Source of the DNA: DAIMZM01 sp036733985
GTDB taxonomy: Bacteria > Bacillota > Dehalobacteriia > UBA4068
Direction: 5' to 3'
Assembly (NCBI GenBank): GCA_036733985.1
Contig: DAIMZM010000002.1
Span: 1-57,698, forward strand
Length of the DNA stretch: 57,698 nt
Of this stretch, positions 49,754 through 57,102 are shown one piece after another; position 1 is the first letter of the stretch, and each line of letters begins with the position of its first letter. A model generated the notes under the pieces. The model was not told the origin of the DNA, did not search any database, and saw nothing but the letters and a program-made list of their open reading frames with translations. The translations under genes and the position numbers were made by a program.

Positions 49754-51754
49754 TTAATTGTTATCCTCTTTCTTTGCGGTTTGTTTTTGGCCTTGGCCCG
49801 GTTTCTTGCCAGAGCCGCCGCTATTGGCTTTCTTCTGGCCGGTTTTAGTCTGCCCGGATTGGCCGGATTTCTTCTGGCCGCCGCTATTGGCTTTTTTCTG
49901 ACCGCCGGGGGATTTGCCTTGATTCCCGCCGGATTTGCCGGGGCCGGCATTGGGCTTTCTCTGATTGCCGCCGGATTTGCCTGGGCCGCCCTTCTTCTGG
50001 CCGGAGGATGGGCCGGGCCGGGCCGGAGCTTTCTCGGCCGGGGTTTTCTCAGCCGCCGGGGCTTCCTCAATCGCCGGGGACGGCTCCGTTGCGCAGGCAG
50101 CGGTATCCAGCTGCAGCTTTTCCGTGGCTTCCCGGAATTGCTTGGCTAAAATATCCGAAGGCAGGGGCCCGGCGTCCGCCGGCGGTTCCGGCTTTTTGGC
50201 CGGGGCGGCGGACATGATCTGTTCCACTGCCGGCCTGGCTGCGGCTGCGGTTTCCGCTGAGCGCTGGGCTTCGGCTACTGTTTCCGTTTCTTCGGCCGTC
50301 TTTTCCGCAGCTTCCGCCTGGGCCTGAGTGGCGGCTTCCTCAGCGGCTTCCTTGCGGCGCTGGCTTTCCGCCTGCCATTTCTGGGCGGTTGCCCGGCAGG
50401 ATAGCAGCAGGGCCGCGCTCAGGCGCAGGGTCTGCTTTTTCAGGGCCAGGCCCTGCTTTTTCAGCCAGGCGGCTGCCTGGCGCAGCCCGGGGGCCGATTG
50501 CCTGCCCCAGGCCTTCAGCTGCCGGCCCAGGGCTTTCAGCCCGGCTGTGATTTTATTGACAAAGATCAGGCCCAGGGCTGCCCCGGCGGCCAGGTAATCC
50601 CGCTTGGGCCGGGGCTCCGGCTGTTGCGTTTCCCCTTCCCAGACTGTCTCCGGTAAATCCCCGGTGCCGGATTCCGGCTCAGGCAGGGGCTGTTCCAATG
50701 GGACTTCCGCCGGGGCTTCCGGCTCCGGCTCAGGCAGCTCAGGCGCGCTGGGAACGCTTTCCGCCAAGGGGGCGCCGGCCAGGGTTTGTTTTTCAAAGGC
50801 AGCCAGGTCCGGCAGGACAATGGTGGGGCCGTCCGCCGCGGTCTCATTCCACAGGGCATAGGCGGCATTGGCCGCGCCTTCCTGGGCCGCCTCGCCGGCA
50901 AAGCCGGGCACGGCTTTCAGGGCGGCAATAGCCACTTCCAGCATGCGCAGATCCGGCTCCCGGGTGGTCAGGCGCTGCATGGCCAGGCCCGGGGCCACCA
51001 ATATTTTCACCAGCACATTACGGGGATGTTTCAGCGGCAGGCGGAACAGCTCATAAGAAAAGCCGGCGATCAGGGGCAGCATGAGGATTTTGATCAAAAT
51101 CCGGTGGGCCGTGTCGGTTTGCCCCACAAAGGTAAAGACCACGATCATCAGCAGCATGGCCATAAGGAGGAAGCTGGTGCCGCAGCGGGTATGGATCCGG
51201 GAATAGCGGCGCACATTCTCCGGGGTCAGCTCCACCCCGGCCTCATAGGCGTTGATGGTCTTATGCTCGGCCCCGTGATAAGCGAAAATACGGCGGATAT
51301 CGTTCATCCGGCCGATGGCGATCACATAGCCCAGGAAGAGGATCAGGCGCAGCAGCCCTTCGGTAAGGCTGCGGCCGAAATCCCCCACATAAGGGCGGAC
51401 AAAAGTGCCGGCAAAAACCGGTAAAGCCACAAAAAAGAGGATGGCGAAAACGAAGGCTCCGCCCACCGCCACCACAATATCCCAGGCGTTGAGCTTATCG
51501 TCCTCGGTTTCCCCGGCCTGGGCCGCGGACCAGGTCAAGTCTTTGACGCCGCTGACCATGGACGCGGCAAAGCCGGCGATGCCCCGGATAATGGGCCATT
51601 TCAGCTTGGGATTTTTTTCGCTGAGCCTGGGTTTATCCTCGATTTTGTAGACGATCTCGCCGTCTTCGTTCCGCACGGCAATGGCTTTGCCCTTGGGGCC
51701 GGCCATCATCACGCCCTCGATTACGGCTTGGCCGCCATACATGGCTTTGCTCAT
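49754..51754 (-). CDS. DUF1385/YqhQ-family membrane protein with long low-complexity tail
   Basis: 666 residues, about twice the family length. The first about 300 are the DUF1385 core: AMYGGQAVIEGVMM, WPIIRGI, HGAEHKTINAYEAG and HTRCGTSFLL, with about four membrane segments. The rest is Glu/Pro/Ala-rich, then a helical Lys/Ala/Gln stretch, then about 95 residues rich in Gly, Lys, Gln, Asn and Ser with repeated QKKANSGG and GKSGGNQ units. DUF1385 commonly precedes prmC-prfA in Firmicutes; its role is unknown. Start 51754 follows AAGGAG. The tail could bind nucleic acid or ribosomes (inference). Confidence 0.88.
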   Translation of the reverse strand: MSKAMYGGQAVIEGVMMAGPKGKAIAVRNEDGEIVYKIEDKPRLSEKNPKLKWPIIRGIAGFAASMVSGVKDLTWSAAQAGETEDDKLNAWDIVVAVGGAFVFAILFFVALPVFAGTFVRPYVGDFGRSLTEGLLRLILFLGYVIAIGRMNDIRRIFAYHGAEHKTINAYEAGVELTPENVRRYSRIHTRCGTSFLLMAMLLMIVVFTFVGQTDTAHRILIKILMLPLIAGFSYELFRLPLKHPRNVLVKILVAPGLAMQRLTTREPDLRMLEVAIAALKAVPGFAGEAAQEGAANAAYALWNETAADGPTIVLPDLAAFEKQTLAGAPLAESVPSAPELPEPEPEAPAEVPLEQPLPEPESGTGDLPETVWEGETQQPEPRPKRDYLAAGAALGLIFVNKITAGLKALGRQLKAWGRQSAPGLRQAAAWLKKQGLALKKQTLRLSAALLLSCRATAQKWQAESQRRKEAAEEAATQAQAEAAEKTAEETETVAEAQRSAETAAAARPAVEQIMSAAPAKKPEPPADAGPLPSDILAKQFREATEKLQLDTAACATEPSPAIEEAPAAEKTPAEKAPARPGPSSGQKKGGPGKSGGNQRKPNAGPGKSGGNQGKSPGGQKKANSGGQKKSGQSGQTKTGQKKANSGGSGKKPGQGQKQTAKKEDNN

Positions 51755-51856
51755 AAGCATTCTCCTTATAATTGCCGGGATCGGCTTGATCAAGGCGAAA
51801 AATATCTGTCCGCCTGCAGGCGCAAAATCCGGCGCTGAAAAAACGAAAAAGTTAAG

Positions 51857-51878
51857 TTGAGATACGACAAATTCTCAA
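51857..51878. promoter_or_regulatory. Inverted repeat TTGAGA-N10-TCTCAA
   Basis: 22-bp inverted repeat in the DUF1385 leader, just downstream of its promoter on the minus strand. Candidate operator or RNA stem. Confidence 0.35.
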
Positions 51879-51884
51879 TATGAT

Positions 51885-51914
51885 ATTATAACATCCGCCA
51901 ACTTGGGAATGCAA
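51885..51914 (-). promoter_or_regulatory. Promoter of DUF1385-prfA-prmC
   Basis: Minus strand TTGCAT, 18-bp spacer, TATAAT (51890-51885). Confidence 0.55.
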
Positions 51915-51957
51915 GCACTATCTGGCGGTCGACAGGGTAATGGGTTGGAAATTCCAG

Positions 51958-51987
51958 TTGAGCGTCAGGGCCGGGTTATGCTATAAT
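51958..51987 (+). promoter_or_regulatory. Promoter of cyclase gene
   Basis: TTGAGC, 18-bp spacer, TATAAT (51982-51987), 29 bp before the ATG. Confidence 0.65.
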
Positions 51988-52016
51988 GGCATATAGAGTC
52001 AAAAGGAGGCGACGGC

Positions 52017-52664
52017 ATGAATATCATCGACCTTAGTCATTATATCGAACCCGGCATGAGCCTTTTTCCCGGCGCTACCCCGCCCCGGCTGGAACCGGGG
52101 GATAGCGGCGGTTTTCAAGTAACGGCGCTTAGTCTCGGCAATCATCAGGGCACCCATGTGGATGCGCCCCGCCATTTGCTGCGGTCAGGTGCCGGCCTGG
52201 ATCAATTGGCTATCAGCCGCTTTTTCGGTCTGTCCCTGCTCCTGGACGTCAGCGTCTATGGGGGGCAAGAGATCCCGGAAGCCGTCTTTAAAGAACAGGC
52301 GGATATCCTCAGCCACTGCCAGTTCATCACCTTGAAAACCAATTGGGACAAGCATTGGGGCCGGCCGGAATACCTGAGCGGTTATCCGCTGCTCTCCCCG
52401 GCGGCCGCCCATTACCTGACCCGGTTTTCCCTTTCCGGCGTGGCCGCGGACTGCCTGTCCCTGGACCCGGTAGGGGGGGAGGCGGTCCACCGCATCCTGC
52501 TGGGTGCCGGGCTGATCCTGGTGGAGAACCTGACCAGCCTGAATCAGGTCAAAGGCCCGGTCTTCCTCCTGTCCGCCCTGCCCTTGAAATGGCATAACTG
52601 CGACGGCTCCCCGGTCCGGGCCGTGGCCATGGAAGCCCCTGCCGGGATTTATTATCCCGGCTGA
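52017..52664 (+). CDS. Cyclase-family hydrolase (kynurenine formamidase-like)
   Basis: 215 residues. The metal-binding motif HxGTHxDxPxH is present as NHQGTHVDAPRH; starts IIDLSHYIEPGMSLFPG. Members of this family (PF04199) include kynurenine formamidase and isatin hydrolase and use zinc or manganese. C-terminal ILVENLTSLNQVKG is also conserved. No tryptophan catabolism gene is nearby, so the substrate is unknown. AAAAGGAGG precedes the ATG. Single-gene unit with its own promoter and terminator. Confidence 0.88.
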   Translation: MNIIDLSHYIEPGMSLFPGATPPRLEPGDSGGFQVTALSLGNHQGTHVDAPRHLLRSGAGLDQLAISRFFGLSLLLDVSVYGGQEIPEAVFKEQADILSHCQFITLKTNWDKHWGRPEYLSGYPLLSPAAAHYLTRFSLSGVAADCLSLDPVGGEAVHRILLGAGLILVENLTSLNQVKGPVFLLSALPLKWHNCDGSPVRAVAMEAPAGIYYPG

Positions 52665-52679
52665 AAACCGTAGCGACTG

Positions 52680-52708
52680 CCCCGCCTTTTCAGGCGGGGT
52701 TTGTTTTT
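52680..52708 (+). terminator. Terminator of cyclase gene
   Basis: CCCCGCC/GGCGGGG stem followed by TTTGTTTTT. The stop codon of the convergent kinase gene lies in its loop. Confidence 0.8.
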
Positions 52709-53736
52709 GGCAGCGTCACGGTGAAAACCGCGCCCTGGCCCAGGCTGCTGGCTACGGCGACGCCGCCGCCGCAGAGATCCAGGATGGTTTTGACCAGGGC
52801 CAGGCCCAGGCCGTTGCCGCTGCTGCTCAGGGATTGCTCGCCCTGGTAGAATTTCTCAAAGATATGGGCCAGAGTTTCCGGGTCCATGCCGCAGCCGTTA
52901 TCGGCCACGGTGACGCTGACCCGGGCCGGGTCCTCCGCCATGGACACGCGGATCCTGCCCCCGGGCCCGGTGAATTTCACCGCGTTGCTCAATAAGTTCA
53001 GCCAGACCTGCATCAGCAGCTCCTCGCTGCCGAAATAGCTGATCCGGGGCAGGTCGATATCCAGTTCCAGGCCCTTCTCGCTCCATTGGCCTTCCAGCAG
53101 CAGCAGGGCCTGGCGCAGTTGCTCGTCCAGGGAAAAGCAGGTCTTTTCGCAGACGAATTCCTGGTTCTCCAGTCGGGAAATTTTGAGGATATTCCCGGTC
53201 AGGTGGGAAAGCTGCTGGGCCGCCTCAATGATCATGCCGGTGTATTCCTCATATTCCGCCGGGGTCAGATCCTTGTCCCTGAGCAGGGTGGCATAGCCTT
53301 CGATGGCGGCCAGGGGGGTCTTGAATTCATGGCTTACCGTGGTGACGAAATCATTGCGCAGGGTCTCGATGCCGGAAAGCTCCCGCACCATCTTATTGAA
53401 ATTCCGGGCCAGCTCCCGCATTTCCCCCATGCGGTAATTCTCCCGGATCCGCACATGGAAATCCCCCTTGGCCACCTTCTGGGTGGCCTGGGAAATCTCG
53501 GCGAAAGGGTTCACCACCTTCTGGCCGGACAGGGCGCTGACCACCGCCCCCAGGAAGATCATGGCCAAAAGCAGGTTCATGATGGCCATTAAAGGCCGGG
53601 GCCCATGGAACAGGCCCGGGTTCAGGGCTTCGGCAAATAGGTAAATGGGCATGATCAAGAGGGAGCTGAAGAGCATCACCCCGGAGACGAACAGCACAAA
53701 AGCCAGCCATAAATGGCTGCGCCGCCGCTTATTCAT
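52690..53736 (-). CDS. Membrane sensor histidine kinase
   Basis: 348 residues. Two membrane helices (about 9-34 and 50-70) with a very short loop between them, a HAMP domain (about 72-125), HisKA with H136 in TVSHEFKTPLAAIEGY, N box NLLSNAVKFT, G1 DNGCGMD, F FEKFYQGE and G2 GNGLGLALV. The short external loop suggests sensing within the membrane (cell-envelope stress type). Overlaps the response regulator gene by 8 nt. Confidence 0.94.
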   Translation of the reverse strand: MNKRRRSHLWLAFVLFVSGVMLFSSLLIMPIYLFAEALNPGLFHGPRPLMAIMNLLLAMIFLGAVVSALSGQKVVNPFAEISQATQKVAKGDFHVRIRENYRMGEMRELARNFNKMVRELSGIETLRNDFVTTVSHEFKTPLAAIEGYATLLRDKDLTPAEYEEYTGMIIEAAQQLSHLTGNILKISRLENQEFVCEKTCFSLDEQLRQALLLLEGQWSEKGLELDIDLPRISYFGSEELLMQVWLNLLSNAVKFTGPGGRIRVSMAEDPARVSVTVADNGCGMDPETLAHIFEKFYQGEQSLSSSGNGLGLALVKTILDLCGGGVAVASSLGQGAVFTVTLPKTNPA

Positions 53737-54403
53737 GGCGCACCGCCTTATAGCCCAGGCCCCGCACGGTCACCAGCTGGAAATCCGGATTATCCCGGAA
53801 GCGCTCCCTGAGCCGGTTGATATGCACATCCACCGTGCGCTCGTCCGAATCCGAATCCATGCCCCAGATCTCATCCATCAATTGCTGGCGGGTAAAGGTC
53901 TTGTTCGGATAAGAGACCAGCTTAAACAGGAGGTAGAACTCTTTTTGGGGCAAATCCTGGCTGCCGTTCTGATCCGCTACGGTCAGGGAATCATAATCCA
54001 GGCTGGTCCCGCCGAAGCTGAGCTGGCGGGAATTGACGATTTGGGCCCGGCGCAGCAAAGCCCCTACCCGGAGCGCCAGCTCGTTTACATCCACCGGCTT
54101 GACCATATAATCATCCGCCCCGGCTTGGAAGCCCTGCTTCTTATCGGGAAAGCTGTCCTTGGCCGTGACGATCAGGGCCGGCAGCTTGTACCCGGCGTCC
54201 CGCAGCTCCCGAATCAGCTGGTAGCCGTCCAGCCGGGGCATCATGATATCCGCCACCAGCAAATCAACGTATTCCCGGTCCATCACCGCCAGCGCTTCTT
54301 CCCCATCCTCAGCCGCCAGGGCACGGTAGCCGTTTTTCTCCAGCACCGTGCAGATCAGCCGCCGCAGCTTCTCATCATCCTCTGCCACCAATACGGTAAA
54401 CAT
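53729..54403 (-). CDS. OmpR-family response regulator
   Basis: 224 residues. Receiver with D9/D10, phospho-acceptor D52 (LLVADIMMPRLDGYQ) and K near VTAKDSF. C-terminal winged helix includes LPQKEFYLLFKLVSYPNKTFTRQQL and DERTVDVHINRLRERF. Partner of the following kinase. It may regulate the local genes or the cell-wall pair to its right; no operator was recognised. Confidence 0.95.
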   Translation of the reverse strand: MFTVLVAEDDEKLRRLICTVLEKNGYRALAAEDGEEALAVMDREYVDLLVADIMMPRLDGYQLIRELRDAGYKLPALIVTAKDSFPDKKQGFQAGADDYMVKPVDVNELALRVGALLRRAQIVNSRQLSFGGTSLDYDSLTVADQNGSQDLPQKEFYLLFKLVSYPNKTFTRQQLMDEIWGMDSDSDERTVDVHINRLRERFRDNPDFQLVTVRGLGYKAVRHE

Positions 54404-54450
54404 GGCCCCACCCTCCTGATTTTAAAACCTTTAAACCCTTGAAAACCTTT

Positions 54451-54543
54451 TAAAGCCGTTCTTCTTTTAACCTAGCTGGCTTTTGCCTATCGGCAAAACC
54501 GCAGCTCTAGCTCTGTAAAAGAAGAACCAAGAAAATTTTAAAT
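54451..54543 (-). repeat. Dispersed hairpin repeat, copy B (expanded loop)
   Basis: Minus strand: ATTTAAAATTTTCTTGG, then arms GTTCTTCTTTTAC and GTTAAAAGAAGAACGG. The loop is enlarged and contains a nested stem GGTTTTGCC/GGCAAAAGCC. Same order and orientation as copy A. Confidence 0.55.
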
Positions 54544-54590
54544 GGCAGCCGGGTTCTGCGCGCCGCCTAAATCCGGATCCATTTAAAGTC

Positions 54591-54640
54591 CTTTTGTTTC
54601 TTTTCTTTCAAGAAAAGAAAGGTTTTGTTCTTAAATTAAA
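54591..54640 (+). repeat. Dispersed hairpin repeat, copy D
   Basis: TTTAAAGTCCTTTTG, then TTTCTTTTCTTTC and AAGAAAAGAAAGG. Inverted relative to copy B, 47 bp away. Confidence 0.5.
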
Positions 54641-54720
54641 AAGGTTTTCCGTTTTCCCGGACAAGCTTATTTTATCATAATAGCATGGCTACATAAACAG
54701 AAGATTAAGCAAAGGCAGGC

Positions 54721-54749
54721 GAAGCGCCCGGCAGGGAGCCGGGCGCTTC
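54721..54749. terminator. GC-rich hairpin without U tract
   Basis: GAAGCGCCCGG/CCGGGCGCTTC, 11-bp perfect stem, 7-nt loop. It lies downstream of the small hydrophobic gene on the minus strand. Neither strand has a U run, so intrinsic termination would be inefficient. Confidence 0.45.
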
Positions 54750-54900
54750 ATGTATGGTAGGAGTTGTCGTTAAGTCTTTGTTGCTGAATTGTTGCTGTTT
54801 TGCTTTTGTTTTTAGTTTTGAAAATAAAGAGGATACAGTTTTTGGTTGTGGTCAAGCGCATCTTTCGATAGGCAGGCCCCCTTCCGCGGCATGGTTTATG

Positions 54901-54996
54901 CTATATCAGCTCGACAATGGCCAGCACAGCTATTATCAAGCCTACCGCCAGGACGGTTCCGAGCTTTTTTAATCCGTTGATCAGTGTTTCAGCCAT
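54901..54996 (-). CDS. Possible 31-residue hydrophobic peptide
   Basis: Reads MAETLINGLKKLG then a hydrophobic helix (VLAVGLIIAVLAIVELI). GGAGCAGGATTA precedes the ATG, and TATACT lies about 50 bp further upstream. One membrane span with a short amphipathic N terminus resembles small membrane regulators or type I toxins, but no family is recognised. It is the only frame in the 775-bp region with a good ribosome site. Confidence 0.4.
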   Translation of the reverse strand: MAETLINGLKKLGTVLAVGLIIAVLAIVELI

Positions 54997-55178
54997 TAAT
55001 CCTGCTCCGTTTCAGTCTGGTTTGTTGTTGATGGCCTCAGTATAACCCAGGAATATTAATTCTGTATAAACTCACTGTGAACGCTGGATGAACTCCTGGA
55101 AATGATTTGGTGCAGCCGGCGTTCCTTTGCCGCCGGAAGCTATACAAAGAGGAACAAAAGGGTTATAATGAACGTATC

Positions 55179-57047
55179 ATGGATATGCTGAACACGCTTT
55201 TGGACAATTTAGCCGCCTTCCTTTCCGGCCTCCGTCCGGAAAACGGCATTGGCGATATCCTGGCCTGGCCTTTGCTGGCGGATCCCCGGGCCGCCCTGCT
55301 GCCTTTTGTGATTTGGGCGGTGCGTTTGCTGCTGCCCTTATTGGCGGTGCTGGTGGTGGTGCGCTGCGGCAAATCCCTGCTGCAGGGGAAAACCGAGCCG
55401 GAGATCTGGGCTTATCTCCGCCTGTCGCCGGAGATCCGTTTGCCGGTGCAGCATTGGGAAAACATCATCGGCCGGGGGCCCCGCTCCGATATCCTGCTGA
55501 ACCTGCCGGTTATTTCCCGGACCCAGGCCGCCCTGATGCGGGACCGGGAGGGGGAATGGACTGTGATCGATATCGCGGCTAAGGGCAATATCCTGGTGAA
55601 CGGCAATCCCCTGCAGGAGCGGGCCGTCTTAAAAGACGGGGATCATCTGGGCATTGCCGGGGTGGACATGGTTTTGAACGAGATCAGCCCTGAGGAAGCT
55701 GAGCGGCAGATGGCGGCCCGCACCGTGCCCGGGCGGGTGATCCGCCCCGGCCGCACCTTAGGGTTATTGACCCTGTTCAGCGTCCTGCTCGCCGGGGAAC
55801 TGGCCCTGGCCAAAGGGGCGGAGCATGCCCTGGCCATCGCCGCCGCCTTTGGCTGGCTGCTGCTGCTGATGTGGCTGCTCTGGTCCTTTTCCCTGGGCCT
55901 GCGCCGCCGGGGCTATGAGGTGGAGACCCTGGGCTTTTTCCTCTCCAGCCTGGGCCTGGCGGTGATCGCCTCCGCCGCGCCTGCCGCGCTGTTCAAGCAA
56001 ACCATGGCCTTAAGCCTGGGGCTGGCTTTATTCATGATCCTGGGCTGGATACTGCGGGATCTGCAGCGGGTGAAGGCCCTGCGCTGGCCCATGGCCGGCC
56101 TGGCTCTGGCCATGATGGCTTATGTGCTGCTCTTTGGCCAGACCATTTTCGGGGCCAAGAACTGGGTGGAAATCGCCGGTTTCTCTTTTCAGCCTTCCGA
56201 GCTGGTGAAGGTGGCCTTTATCTTTGCCGGGGCCGCCACCCTGGACCGTTTGCAGGCCCGGCGCAACCTCTATTCCTTTATCGCCTTATCCGCCGCCTTG
56301 GTGGGGGCTTTGGCCTTGATGAGCGATTTCGGCACTGCCGTGATCTTCTTCGTGGTGTTCCTGATCGTGGCCTATCTGCGCTCCGGCGATCTGGCCACCA
56401 TGGCCCTGGCTGTGGGCGGGGCGGCCCTGGCCGGCATCATCGCCGTCTCCATCCGCCCTTATATCGCGGACCGCTTCGCGGCCTGGGGCCATGTCTGGGA
56501 CTTTGTTTCCACCAGCGGCTATCAGCAGACCCGCACCATGAGCGCCCTGGCTTCCGGCGGCTTCTTTGGCTTAGGCGGCGGCCAGGGCTGGCTGAAATGG
56601 GTGGCCGCCGCGGATACGGATCTGGTTTTCGGCTTTGTGGTTGAGGAATGGGGCTTGATCGTGGCCCTGTCCGCCATGGCCGCCCTGGTCATCGCCGCCC
56701 TTTCCGCGGTGAAATCCGCTCAGGGGGCCCGTTCCGCTTATTATGTGATCGCGGCCTGCGGCGCGGCGGGGCTGATGCTCTTCCAGATGCTGCTGAATTT
56801 CGGCGGTTCCCTGGACCTGCTGCCCCTGACCGGCGTCACCTTCCCCTTTGTCAGCAATGGCGGCAGCAGCCTGATCGCCTCCTGGGGCTTGCTGGCCTTC
56901 CTTAAGGCCGCGGATACCCGGCAGAACGCCAGCTTTGCCATTCGCCTGCCCAGCGTCAGGAAGCGCCGGGCTAAAGGGGCCAAAAAGGATAGCGGGCGCC
57001 AGGCCCCCCTGGAAGCGGGGGCCCAAGCCGGGCAGCCTTTGAATTAA
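55179..57047 (+). CDS. FHA-domain FtsW/RodA/SpoVE-family protein
   Basis: 622 residues. One N-terminal membrane helix (about 40-65), then a cytoplasmic FHA domain (about 90-170: IIGRGPRSDILL, ISRTQAALM, GNILVNG, LKDGDHLGIAG), then a ten-helix SEDS polymerase with KNWVEIAGFSFQPSELVKVAF and TFPFVSNGGSS. SEDS proteins polymerise glycan strands; the FHA domain should bind phosphothreonine. Start is uncertain: ATG 55179 has no ribosome site but follows TATAAT by 9 bases; ATG 55185 and an upstream GTG 55107 are in frame. A PBP gene follows 55 bp later. Confidence 0.9.
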   Translation: MDMLNTLLDNLAAFLSGLRPENGIGDILAWPLLADPRAALLPFVIWAVRLLLPLLAVLVVVRCGKSLLQGKTEPEIWAYLRLSPEIRLPVQHWENIIGRGPRSDILLNLPVISRTQAALMRDREGEWTVIDIAAKGNILVNGNPLQERAVLKDGDHLGIAGVDMVLNEISPEEAERQMAARTVPGRVIRPGRTLGLLTLFSVLLAGELALAKGAEHALAIAAAFGWLLLLMWLLWSFSLGLRRRGYEVETLGFFLSSLGLAVIASAAPAALFKQTMALSLGLALFMILGWILRDLQRVKALRWPMAGLALAMMAYVLLFGQTIFGAKNWVEIAGFSFQPSELVKVAFIFAGAATLDRLQARRNLYSFIALSAALVGALALMSDFGTAVIFFVVFLIVAYLRSGDLATMALAVGGAALAGIIAVSIRPYIADRFAAWGHVWDFVSTSGYQQTRTMSALASGGFFGLGGGQGWLKWVAAADTDLVFGFVVEEWGLIVALSAMAALVIAALSAVKSAQGARSAYYVIAACGAAGLMLFQMLLNFGGSLDLLPLTGVTFPFVSNGGSSLIASWGLLAFLKAADTRQNASFAIRLPSVRKRRAKGAKKDSGRQAPLEAGAQAGQPLN

Positions 57048-57102
57048 ATCTGCGGCAAAACGCCGGAGGATTTTGCGCCGGGTTTTGCCCACGGGGATAT
57101 TT

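Larger units (their letters stand above)
54404..55178. other. 775-bp gene-poor region
   Basis: Between the response regulator and the FHA-FtsW gene. It holds two copies of the dispersed repeat, a GC hairpin at 54721-54749, a possible 31-codon hydrophobic gene (54901-54996, minus) and AT-rich promoter-like sequence. A plus-strand frame at 54754-54972 has no ribosome site and overlaps the hydrophobic gene. Confidence 0.65.

Noticed and set aside
54754..54972. 72-residue plus-strand protein
   Set aside because: No ribosome site, unusual composition, and it overlaps the better-supported minus-strand 31-codon frame.
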